Counted from the stretch's first letter, positions 1-6,667 are shown. The stretch: 10,306 nt of DNA from WFZT01 sp964571845 (GCA_964571845.1 CAZNDM010000107.1:1-10306); one strand, 5' to 3'. Numbers and translations are program-made. Notes: generated by a model from the letters alone, not told the origin.

Positions 1-42
1 ACCTACAAACTTCTCTTCCACGAATGGAAGGGGTCACTCTCA

Positions 43-61
43 CCTCCCACAAAGTGGGAGG
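43..61. repeat. Perfect 8-bp hairpin, best-preserved left-end repeat unit
   Basis: CCTCCCAC at 43-50 and GTGGGAGG at 54-61 are exact reverse complements around an AAA loop. The same arms recur at 10260-10280 with a GAA loop, and with one mismatch at 10163-10181. All three copies have the same loop polarity on the plus strand. Confidence 0.8.
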
Positions 62-140
62 GGATTGAGGAGAGGGTGATAAAACCTCCACCAGTTCCTC
101 CCTGTTGGATCTGCTCTCTTGCCCCCTCCACAATTAACAT

Positions 141-163
141 CCGCAGTGCTAAACGCACTGCGG
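141..163. repeat. Perfect 9-bp hairpin with TAAAC loop
   Basis: CCGCAGTGC (141-149) pairs perfectly with GCACTGCGG (155-163) across a TAAAC loop. The arm sequence differs from the CCTCCCAC type, but the hairpin is again followed by GGAGGTGAT-like sequence. The 13 bases 148-160 recur exactly at 6330-6342, where the left arm of the hairpin is missing. This suggests a dispersed element, one copy of which is broken. Confidence 0.7.
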
Positions 164-501
164 GAGGTGATGGAACCTCTCACACATTATTACTGCACTT
201 CGATGGGAAAAGTTGAAAAGTGAACCTTCTCTTTCACACTTTACAAAAATATCACCAACCTCTCTCAACGAAGTGGAAGGGTCCACCTACCATCTACCCT
301 CCCACTTGCGGAAGGAAATAAAGGGAGGGCAAAAATACCACCCACTACTCTTTCCGTCAATTCTGTCATCTCCTTAATCCTCCCCCACAAAGCAAAGCCT
401 CGCGGAGAGAGATGTTAAAATCTTTAAAACTTCCTTAGTAACACATTGAGAATGGGGTTAAGGCAGATAGTAACACGAGTTTTTTCCAGGTCTATAACAC
501 T

Positions 502-2892
502 TTAAGGTTTGACAAACTTACCTGAAAAAGTCCTGCCGTTTTTAAATTTTATGAATACAAAGTATGGTCCTGAAGGCAGATGATGTATATTTACAATGTG
601 CCTTTCTGACCTTTTCAGCACTACCCTGCCCTGTCTATCGTAAATCGAGAAGGATAAGACTGAATCAGGGAAAACGATTCGATCATCCGAGACCGAAAAA
701 TAAATTTGCCCGTCCAAATCGGATTTTTCACCGACACCTATCTGTGCGAGATCGAACCTGTAAGTGGACCTGCCATGTGTTCCTGCAACGAGGTAATTTC
801 CAGCGATTTTCAGATCCATAACAACAGACATGGGGAGTCCACTCCCGAGTGGTGACCAGAGATCATTCGATTTGATAAACACGCCAAAGTCAGTGCCAGC
901 TATTACATGTGACGAGTATAGCTGTATGGCATTTACAGGAGCCTGCGGCAGATTTCCAGTTATATCAGTCCATGTATTACCCGTATCATAAGACTCAAAA
1001 ATGTAAGGGACATGCTCATCAAGTGAATATCCGGAAAAGGACACAAACACATGGGCAGGATCCTCTGGGTCAACTGCAATATCCGTTACATACCGATCAG
1101 GGAGACTGCCTGAAATGTTCCTCCATGTACGGCAGTAATTGGTTGACACCCACACATTTCCATCATCTGTACCCGCATAAATAAAGTCGGTATCAGAAGG
1201 AGCAACTTCTATTACGGTTATCGTGCCATACATGAGATTCCCGTTTCCGGGTCCATTTGTAAGATCATGACTTACAGGATACCAACGGCTGGCTCCATTC
1301 TCTGTTCTGAAGATTCTGAAGGTTCCGTAATAAAGGCGGTCTGGATTAACAGGATCCATTGTAAATGGAGTGTCCCAGTTTCTTCTGTCACTACCGGGGA
1401 TGCCGTTTAAAACACTGTAAAATGTGTACCCACCGTCAGTTGATTTGTGCAAATCGCCATACTGAGCTTCAGCATAGATAATCGAAGGGTTTGTGTAATC
1501 AACCACAACATGAAAACCATCTCCCCAGAGAATGACATCCCAATCGTCCAAAGACCCTGTCAGTGTCCTTACAGTCCCGTTGTCCTGAGTTCCCCCGTAG
1601 ATTCTCTCAATGTTATTCACATCAAGTCCAATGTCGTAAAATTGGGTGATGGGAAGATCGGGTTTTTGCCACGAAAAACCACCGTTGTTTGTGATGTACA
1701 CTCCTCCATCGTTTCCAACCACCATATGCGAAGGATTTGACGGATCAATCCAGAGATCGTGTTGATCAACATGAATCTGGTATGTAAACGCACTCCAGGT
1801 ATTGCCTCCATCCGAACTCACATACCCGAGGATGCCAAGTACATAAACCACATCTGGATCCACTGGAGACACGCGAATGTTCCCAAAGTACCACCCATAG
1901 GAAGAATACAGGTAACCGTAAGGAGAATTTACCCGGTTCCATGTATTTCCACCGTCCTGTGACCTGAATATGCCCAACAGGTAACCTGGATGATCCGCGT
2001 AAATGGCGTACAGGACCGATGGATTTGATTGTGAAATAGCCAGACCAATCCTGCCGACATTGGAGCCAGTGGGAAGACCTGTGGTCAGTTCGATCCAGGA
2101 CTCTCCACCGTCAACAGATTTGAAAATACCACTTCCTGAACCACCCACCATCCTGAAGTCAGGCCCGCGTAGCCTGTGCCACATGGCTGCATAGACCGTG
2201 TCAGGTGGATTCAGCACAACATCAATGCAACCAGTTGTATCGTTTATGTAAAGAACTCTCTCCCATGTGGCTCCCCTGTCCCTGCTTCTGTACAATCCTC
2301 GATGGGGATTTGTGGAAAACAACCTTCCCATGGCTGCAACATAAATGATACTGTCGTTTGCAGGATTAACAACGATGCGGGCAATGTGAGCCGTCGAATC
2401 AAGACCAAGGTGAAACCAGGTGTTTCCGCCGTCATAAGAGGCATAGATTCCATTACCATCAAAAGAGTCTCCAGAAGAATTTGCCTCTCCTGTTCCCACA
2501 TAGACAATTGAAGTATCAACAGGATCAATAGAAATTGCCCCTATGGAGAGAATTCCAACTTCATCAAAGATCGGAGAAAAACTCGTCCCTCCATCAATGG
2601 ATTTAAAAACACCTCCATCTGCTGTTCCAACAAAAATTTCATCAGTGTTCAAAGGATTTACGGCAACAGCGGTAACTCTTCCTCCTATGTTTGTGGGACC
2701 CGCTAACTCCCACACACCCGGGGTCTCCATACTCCGCATGTTTAACGCTTGTTCTCTCGCTCTTTCAATTGCCTCTGGCGGAATAGTGTTTTCCGGAAAG
2801 GCTCTCTGTGCGTAAAACCATTTTGATGGTTCAGAAATACTCTCTTTAACCCCGCAACCGGTGAGCATCAAAAGGAGAATAATTCTCTTCAC
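502..2892 (-). CDS. Asp-box (BNR/sortilin-like) beta-propeller lipoprotein with T9SS-like C-terminal tail
   Basis: The protein is about 796 aa, predicted to be exported and probably at the cell surface. I place the start at a GTG (2890-2892) because GGAGGT lies 5 bases upstream; an in-frame ATG at 2928 would add 12 residues that push the signal inward. From the GTG, a short hydrophobic segment ends in the lipobox LTGC (Cys13). About ten or more Asp-box motifs of the S-x-D-x-G-x-x-W type follow (for example KSIDGGTSF, ASYDGGNTW, RSRDRGATW, KSVDGGESW, RSQDGGNTW, SSDGGNTW, ESYDTGNTW), covering roughly residues 60-720. These fold as multi-bladed propellers in the VPS10/GH74-like families. The last 65-70 residues (SFSIYDRQGRVVLKR ... 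LPSGPYFVFIK ... GKFVKP) resemble a type A T9SS sorting domain. The enzymatic activity, if any, is unknown; I would not call it a xyloglucanase. It is the last gene of the operon, 39 bp after the glycerate kinase gene. Confidence 0.9.
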   Translation of the reverse strand: MKRIILLLMLTGCGVKESISEPSKWFYAQRAFPENTIPPEAIERAREQALNMRSMETPGVWELAGPTNIGGRVTAVAVNPLNTDEIFVGTADGGVFKSIDGGTSFSPIFDEVGILSIGAISIDPVDTSIVYVGTGEANSSGDSFDGNGIYASYDGGNTWFHLGLDSTAHIARIVVNPANDSIIYVAAMGRLFSTNPHRGLYRSRDRGATWERVLYINDTTGCIDVVLNPPDTVYAAMWHRLRGPDFRMVGGSGSGIFKSVDGGESWIELTTGLPTGSNVGRIGLAISQSNPSVLYAIYADHPGYLLGIFRSQDGGNTWNRVNSPYGYLYSSYGWYFGNIRVSPVDPDVVYVLGILGYVSSDGGNTWSAFTYQIHVDQHDLWIDPSNPSHMVVGNDGGVYITNNGGFSWQKPDLPITQFYDIGLDVNNIERIYGGTQDNGTVRTLTGSLDDWDVILWGDGFHVVVDYTNPSIIYAEAQYGDLHKSTDGGYTFYSVLNGIPGSDRRNWDTPFTMDPVNPDRLYYGTFRIFRTENGASRWYPVSHDLTNGPGNGNLMYGTITVIEVAPSDTDFIYAGTDDGNVWVSTNYCRTWRNISGSLPDRYVTDIAVDPEDPAHVFVSFSGYSLDEHVPYIFESYDTGNTWTDITGNLPQAPVNAIQLYSSHVIAGTDFGVFIKSNDLWSPLGSGLPMSVVMDLKIAGNYLVAGTHGRSTYRFDLAQIGVGEKSDLDGQIYFSVSDDRIVFPDSVLSFSIYDRQGRVVLKRSERHIVNIHHLPSGPYFVFIKFKNGRTFSGKFVKP

Positions 2893-2897
2893 AACGC

Positions 2898-2903
2898 ACC
2901 TCC
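2898..2903 (-). promoter_or_regulatory. Strong Shine-Dalgarno site that decides the GTG start of the propeller gene
   Basis: On the minus strand GGAGGT is followed by GCGTT and then GTG AAG AGA. The spacing is ideal, and the lipoprotein signal begins directly at this GTG, so it fits better than the ATG at 2928. Confidence 0.8.
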
Positions 2904-2931
2904 AGATATGGGAAATTGTAAATTCCATTGA

Positions 2932-4044
2932 TCAGGATTTAAATGAAATCAGAAGTTTTCCAATTGACATGACAGTTTTTTCAAGGTTGGACTTGGCGTT
3001 TTTTATAGCGGATTCGAGATCTACAGGTCCCCTGACAATGGAGAATAGACCGTTAAAGTGGTCAATCAAAGCGTCATCATCCTTAACCTCGCCAGCAATG
3101 GCTATTACAGGCACACCTGCGTTCTTTGCGTGCTTTGCAACACCTATAGGTGCCTTACCAAAAAGGGTCTGGTAATCGATCCTGCCTTCACCTGTGATGA
3201 CAAGATCAGCATCCTGCAAAAATTTATCAAACTCAATGATCTGGAGGACAAGTTCAATACCAGACTCAATACTCGCGTTCAGGAGTCCGTAAAAACTCCC
3301 GGCTATTCCACCTGCAGCACCAGCTCCCTCAACATCAATGTCCTTACCTGTCAGCCTGTAAATTTCTTCTCTCAATCTCCTGAGTCCATTTTCAAAAGCT
3401 TCAAACATTTCGGGTTTTAACCCTTTCTGGGGTCCGTAAACCCGGACAGCTCCGCTCTCTCCAAGTAGTGGATTCATTACATCAACGGCAATTTTGATAT
3501 TTAAATCCGGTAAGGATTTTGGCGGAATAATCCTGCTAAACTTTACGAGCCCCTCTCCATTGGGCGGGACTTCATTCCCCTGTGCATCTATAAACTTGAA
3601 TCCCAGTGCAGTTAGGGCTCCAATACCACCATCTACTGTTGCAGAACCTCCGACACCGAGAATAATTTCATTTATGCCAAGTTCCACGGCTTTAAGGATC
3701 AACTCTCCTGTACCGTAAGTTGAGGTATAAAGAGGGTTTCTTCGTTCAGGTGGCACAAGCTTCAAACCAGATGCCTCTGCCATCTCTATGAATGCAGTAC
3801 TTTTTCCGAGAATGCCGATGCGGGCTTCCACCTTTTCGAGCAGTGGTCCGTGAACCCAGAATTTCTTGAATTCACCTTTTGCAGAAAAAACCACGGCGTC
3901 AAGGGTACCATCACCACCATCGCCCACTGGAAGCTTAAAGACCGTGAATCCCGGATACCTCTCCAGCACATCAGCGATAATTTCTGCGATCTGGATGGCA
4001 TTCAGGCTCTCTTTAAAGGAGTTGGGAGCTGCAAGGATCTTCAT
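2932..4044 (-). CDS. garK: Glycerate kinase, GarK/GlxK family
   Basis: At 370 aa the length is normal for the Gly_kinase family, which phosphorylates D-glycerate with ATP; the E. coli members GarK and GlxK make 2-phosphoglycerate. Family landmarks occur in order: MKILAAPNSFKESL at the N-terminus (usually APDSFKGSL), PVGDGGDGT at 39-47, MAEASGLKLVPPE at 88-100, YGTGELI at 110-116, GVGGSATVDGGIGAL at 130-144, NPLLGESGAVRVYGPQKG at 191-208, GAGAAGGIAGSF at 240-251, and DLVITGEGRIDYQTLFGKAP at 280-299. Nothing looks truncated. The ATG overlaps the stop of the histidine kinase gene by 4 bp (ATGA), so translation is probably coupled. It would feed glycerate, for instance from serine or glyoxylate routes, into lower glycolysis; the window does not show the source of glycerate. 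Confidence 0.95.
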   Translation of the reverse strand: MKILAAPNSFKESLNAIQIAEIIADVLERYPGFTVFKLPVGDGGDGTLDAVVFSAKGEFKKFWVHGPLLEKVEARIGILGKSTAFIEMAEASGLKLVPPERRNPLYTSTYGTGELILKAVELGINEIILGVGGSATVDGGIGALTALGFKFIDAQGNEVPPNGEGLVKFSRIIPPKSLPDLNIKIAVDVMNPLLGESGAVRVYGPQKGLKPEMFEAFENGLRRLREEIYRLTGKDIDVEGAGAAGGIAGSFYGLLNASIESGIELVLQIIEFDKFLQDADLVITGEGRIDYQTLFGKAPIGVAKHAKNAGVPVIAIAGEVKDDDALIDHFNGLFSIVRGPVDLESAIKNAKSNLEKTVMSIGKLLISFKS

Positions 4045-5219
4045 AGTTCTATCTCAAAAATCGTCTCGTCCAGGGGCTCGCTCTTTTTGAGTCTGATCTT
4101 TCCTCCATGAGTCTCTTCAATAATCCTCCTCGTCAGAACGAGACCCATGCCCCAGCCTTTCTCCTTCGTCGTGAAACTCTTCTTGAAAAGGAGCTTTCTC
4201 TTGTCCTTGGGAATGCCCTTTCCGTTGTCAATCACCCTGATGACTTTCTTATCCCCTTTTTTCTTGAGTTCGATGTGAATTTTCGGATTCTCATCTCTCC
4301 TTGCTTCGTACGCATTCTTGAGCAGGTTTTCAATAGCCCATGAAAGCAGTTCTTTATCCCCAAAAACAATCGCCCCGTCTTCGAGATCCATGGTTATCTC
4401 AATATCCTTCAAAAATCTCTTTTTAAGCTCATCCACGGTTTCTTCTATCATCTTCTTCAGGTTGACCTCGTGCAGTTTCCCGCCGTTTCCAATTTTTGAA
4501 AATCTCCGCAGTATGGATTTCATTCGCTCGAGGTCCTTTCCCATCTCTTCCACCACCATCCTGTCCACATTTGGATCGAGCTTCAAATACTCATACCAAC
4601 CGTAAAGAGAGGACACAGGGGTTCCCATCTGATGGGCAAGTCCTTTTGCAAAGTTGACCCAGAGTGTCTCAAGTTGATATGTCTGAATGGATTTTGCCGC
4701 CCAGAAAAGCCCGAGAAAGGAGAGTATCGCAACTGTGAGAAGCAAAAAGGGAAGCACCCTGAGATAGTTTAAAATCGGGGGATCTCCATAATAGATGTAT
4801 CCAACTATCTCACCGTCTTTGACAATTTTCACCGGGGGATGAAGGCGTGAAAGTCTGCCGAGTGTCCAGAGGAGTTTTCTGTACTCAGGATCATTCTTGA
4901 GTTTTTCGGGCCTTTCAAGATCCTTCGCGGAAAACCTGTTGGGATCAACATTTATGTTCTTCCACGCCCTCGGGATACCCATGTGGTCTGTTACGATTAC
5001 AGGGAAATCAATATCTTTGAGCCCCTCTTTCAATACATTGGCGACACTCTCTTCCTCTATGGCACTTAAGATCAATCCGGAGAAGAGCTCAGCCATGATC
5101 CTCGTGGACTTCAGTACTTCTTTCTTAACCTGGTTTATAACTGGTTGGGTAAGTAAAAGAATGGACGCCGTAAAAAGGGCAAGTATTAGCAATCCAGCTG
5201 GCAACAATCTGTCTTTCAT
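4041..5219 (-). CDS. Membrane sensor histidine kinase (orphan in this window)
   Basis: This 392-aa protein starts with a membrane segment at about 6-26. A small extracytoplasmic domain of about 120 residues follows (with FPVIVTDHMGIPRAWKNI at 72-89 and YIYYGDPPILNYLR at 141-154), then a second membrane segment at about 155-175. The short cytoplasmic linker leads to a dimerisation/phosphoacceptor box, AHQMGTP, with His196. The ATPase domain is complete: N box ENLLKNAYEA (297-306), G1 box DNGKGI (331-336), F box FKKSFTT (345-351) and G2 box GWGMGL (355-360). There is no HAMP domain. The HQMGTP box and the YGDPPILNYLR stretch just before TM2 are, to my knowledge, typical of FCB-group kinases. 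No response regulator lies nearby, so its partner is probably encoded elsewhere. Its start overlaps the upstream gene by ATGA and its end overlaps glycerate kinase. Confidence 0.93.
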   Translation of the reverse strand: MKDRLLPAGLLILALFTASILLLTQPVINQVKKEVLKSTRIMAELFSGLILSAIEEESVANVLKEGLKDIDFPVIVTDHMGIPRAWKNINVDPNRFSAKDLERPEKLKNDPEYRKLLWTLGRLSRLHPPVKIVKDGEIVGYIYYGDPPILNYLRVLPFLLLTVAILSFLGLFWAAKSIQTYQLETLWVNFAKGLAHQMGTPVSSLYGWYEYLKLDPNVDRMVVEEMGKDLERMKSILRRFSKIGNGGKLHEVNLKKMIEETVDELKKRFLKDIEITMDLEDGAIVFGDKELLSWAIENLLKNAYEARRDENPKIHIELKKKGDKKVIRVIDNGKGIPKDKRKLLFKKSFTTKEKGWGMGLVLTRRIIEETHGGKIRLKKSEPLDETIFEIEL

Positions 5220-6025
5220 CTCACAAATTCCCTGAGCTCTTTACAAAGTTGATTTTTGTAGTATTTCGAACAGTTTTCGCTGTAAACAGGTATTCCATAA
5301 TGTAAAGCATAACCAGTGAATAAACTATCATCCGAGACGAGGCAACATGATGAGGAAAGGATCTCAAGCTGTTTGTCAAATGGCAAATCACCTATGAATT
5401 CCAGTTCCTGATACCGAAAAGTTGAAAATCCCTTATTCCTCACCTGATCCAGATATCTTTTCTTCAATTTCGAAGGATTTTTAAAATCCAGAAACACACG
5501 ATCTCCACGAGATTTTGGGGGTAGATGCAGCTTTTTTTTAAATTCCTCCGTAAGATCCGGGATGGTGAGGATCCTCAAGAAATTGCTCACGAAACTTGAG
5601 TAAGAATCAAAGTCTGTGTCAACGAGGAAGTTGTAATGGGAGGAAAATCCCATGTACGCAACACTGAATCTCCCTCTGCAAATCTCAGGAAAGTTGTGGA
5701 ACGAATCTCTAAAAATCGATCCAAGGTAAATAACCGAATCTTTGAATCTGACGAAAGATTCTGGCTTCTGAGGATTGTACTCGACGAACTCATCTGTCGG
5801 GAAATGGTATTTAAATGCTGGACTTATATCCGGAATTCCGAGTGCGGCAATTTTTTTGTGGTAATTTTTAAGGGAAAAATAAAGGGGGAGCGCAGCAACA
5901 AAAGGCGTTTTATCTTCAGGAAATATGAAGATTGCTGGTAAATCAGACGGAATTTTACCGTTGAATCTAAAGTCTGATTTTTTAAAAGCACGAGACCGAA
6001 AAAGATTTATCAATCGGTTGATCAT
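5216..6025 (-). CDS. Divergent GT9 (heptosyltransferase-like) family protein
   Basis: This is the first gene of the minus-strand operon, about 269 aa from the ATG at 6023-6025; an upstream in-frame ATG at 6101-6103 would give 295 aa. I prefer the inner start because a -35/-10-like pair lies just before it (6035-6063), inside the longer reading frame. Neither ATG has a clear Shine-Dalgarno sequence. Residue numbers here refer to the 295-aa form. FIFPEDKTPFVAALPLYFSL (59-78) looks like the GT9 N-terminal motif, in which a glycine/aspartate-rich loop precedes PALRAL-like sequence. LEILSSSCCLVSDDSLFTGY (247-266) followed by ALHYGIPVY resembles the C-terminal nucleotide-sugar site, normally SNDTGPxHLAAALGxP. 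Both motifs are degraded relative to active heptosyltransferases, and the GT9 assignment is inference from motif order. The rest is rich in Phe, Tyr, Lys and Ser and is not recognisable. Its stop overlaps the kinase start (ATGA). Confidence 0.8.
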   Translation of the reverse strand: MINRLINLFRSRAFKKSDFRFNGKIPSDLPAIFIFPEDKTPFVAALPLYFSLKNYHKKIAALGIPDISPAFKYHFPTDEFVEYNPQKPESFVRFKDSVIYLGSIFRDSFHNFPEICRGRFSVAYMGFSSHYNFLVDTDFDSYSSFVSNFLRILTIPDLTEEFKKKLHLPPKSRGDRVFLDFKNPSKLKKRYLDQVRNKGFSTFRYQELEFIGDLPFDKQLEILSSSCCLVSDDSLFTGYALHYGIPVYSENCSKYYKNQLCKELREFVR

Positions 6026-6034
6026 GGATTGTAA

Positions 6035-6063
6035 ATGATATTTTACACTTTCGAATATTTCAA
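6035..6063 (-). promoter_or_regulatory. Candidate promoter for the minus-strand operon (near-leaderless)
   Basis: On the minus strand TTGAAA (6058-6063), a 17-bp spacer and TATCAT (6035-6040) match 5 of 6 bases in each sigma-70-type box. The preferred ATG is only 9 bases past the -10 box, so the transcript would have a leader of just a few bases. This fits the lack of a Shine-Dalgarno sequence. This is a prediction by eye only. Confidence 0.4.
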
Positions 6064-6215
6064 GGAAATTCCGGCACCAGGGGGGTCCGAAAAAAATTCG
6101 CATGGGGTAAAAGGGACATACAATTTTTCACTTTCTTCCCCGGTGTGTTCAGTACTGTGGGAAGATACTCCTTTCCCAAGAATATCAGCACAATGTGGGA
6201 GACACTTCTCACATC

Positions 6216-6251
6216 TCCTCCCCCACAAGACGAATGTATTGTGGGGGAGGA
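6216..6251. repeat. Perfect 13-bp inverted repeat with 10-base loop
   Basis: TCCTCCCCCACAA (6216-6228) and TTGTGGGGGAGGA (6239-6251) pair without mismatch around GACGAATGTA. The right arm plus its flank (6239-6258) matches 371-390 in reverse orientation over 20 bases. This is the longest stem in the window. There is no T-run on either side, so it is unlikely to be a plain intrinsic terminator. Confidence 0.8.
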
Positions 6252-6286
6252 TTAAGGACGGGCGGAAAGAGCATCTTTCACTTTTC

Positions 6287-6306
6287 CCCCCACAGCTTTG
6301 TGGGGG
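6287..6306. repeat. Perfect 8-bp hairpin CCCCCACA/TGTGGGGG
   Basis: CCCCCACA (6287-6294), loop GCTT, and TGTGGGGG (6299-6306) form a stem like the neighbouring 13-bp one, but with a different outer flank and loop. It belongs to the same palindrome family by arm composition. Confidence 0.7.
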
Positions 6307-6410
6307 ATTTGAAAAAATCATTCAACATCGCTAAACGCACTGAGAGGAAGCAGGTCAAAAAACATTTCCGCAGAGTGTTTTGATCAGGTCCCCACCGTCC
6401 TTTGCGGTAA

Positions 6411-6439
6411 TTTAGAATTCGTTTAACGGGCTTTAAAAT
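6411..6439 (+). promoter_or_regulatory. Candidate promoter for the plus-strand operon (leaderless)
   Basis: TTTAGA (6411-6416), a 17-bp spacer and TAAAAT (6434-6439) resemble -35 and -10 boxes (4 of 6 and 5 of 6 matches). The expected start of transcription, about 7 bases after the -10 box, falls on the ATG at 6446. No Shine-Dalgarno sequence precedes that ATG, which agrees with a leaderless mRNA. The -35 box is weak. Confidence 0.35.
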
Positions 6440-6445
6440 TTCAGC

Positions 6446-6667
6446 ATGTACATTCTCGTGGCTCTGGGATTTATTGTATTTTTGATACTTTTATCAGGGA
6501 ACTGGGGCGCCCTGAAGCCGATACTCCTGATCCTTGCTATACCTTTTTTGATATGGATTTTCCTGAGACTCTTTATGGTAGTTGGCGTTGCCTTTAGATC
6601 AGGTGTTGTGGGCGGATTGCTGCTCGCCCTTGCTGGTATTTACCTTTTCAAAACCCTAAAAAAATGA
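6446..6667 (+). CDS. Small three-helix membrane protein of unknown function
   Basis: This is a 73-aa, almost wholly hydrophobic protein with likely membrane segments at about 2-18, 24-45 and 50-69, ending in the basic tail KTLKK. A Gly-rich GVVGGLLLALAGIYLF stretch forms the last helix. I do not recognise a family. It is probably real: its stop overlaps the ATG of the fetB-like gene by 4 bp (ATGA), it is the only open frame between the promoter region and fetB, and hydrophobicity runs through its full length. There is no Shine-Dalgarno sequence before its ATG. The position suggests an accessory membrane subunit of the adjacent transporter, but this is only inference from context. Confidence 0.75.
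   Translation: MYILVALGFIVFLILLSGNWGALKPILLILAIPFLIWIFLRLFMVVGVAFRSGVVGGLLLALAGIYLFKTLKK

Larger units (their letters stand above)
1..410. repeat. Degenerate array of short palindromic (CCTCCCAC/GTGGGAGG) repeats
   Basis: This non-coding stretch lies beyond the 3' end of the minus-strand operon and contains several short inverted repeats of one style. The clearest are a 6-bp stem at 15-30 (CTTCCA, loop CGAA, TGGAAG), a perfect 8-bp stem at 43-61 (CCTCCCAC, loop AAA, GTGGGAGG), a perfect 9-bp stem at 141-163 (CCGCAGTGC, loop TAAAC, GCACTGCGG), and a 7-bp pair CCCTCCC/GGGAGGG at 297-303/323-329. The linker between the first two hairpins (GGGGTCACTCTCACC) matches the linker in the array at the right end of the window. 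Further half-copies are visible near 266-288 and 371-390. The order is irregular and partly decayed. I see no gene, and no intrinsic terminator for the operon, in 1-501. Confidence 0.75.
6104..6445. repeat. Divergent intergenic region with palindromic repeats
   Basis: This region between the two divergent operons has no credible gene. It holds a strong 13-bp hairpin (6216-6251), an 8-bp hairpin (6287-6306), a looser pair TCTTCCC/GGGAAGA (6134-6140/6159-6165), and a degenerate GTGGGAGACACTTCTCACATC unit near 6195-6215 that resembles the array at the right end. The 13 bases 6330-6342 match part of the 141-163 hairpin. Both operon promoters should lie at its flanks, so the palindromes could also influence transcription, but nothing here identifies a particular regulator. 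Confidence 0.65.

Noticed and set aside
502..2892. Assignment as a GH74 xyloglucanase or sialidase
   Set aside because: Asp-box repeats are shared by many propeller proteins, and I cannot identify the catalytic residues of either enzyme family.
2926..2928. ATG at 2928 as the start of the propeller gene
   Set aside because: It lies upstream of a strong GGAGGT site that points to the GTG at 2892, and it would add 12 residues before the lipoprotein signal.
6101..6103. Upstream ATG as the start of the GT9-like gene
   Set aside because: It is possible, but it has no Shine-Dalgarno sequence, and the promoter-like boxes at 6035-6063 lie inside the added 26 codons. The ATG at 6025 is preferred with moderate confidence.
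6216..6306. Riboswitch or intrinsic terminators in the divergent intergenic region
   Set aside because: The hairpins have no following T-run and no recognisable ligand-binding core. They fit the dispersed palindrome family better.
6043..6321. Antisense and sense open frames of about 92-99 codons in the divergent region
   Set aside because: They cross the palindromes and promoter region, match no family and show low-complexity composition caused by the repeats.
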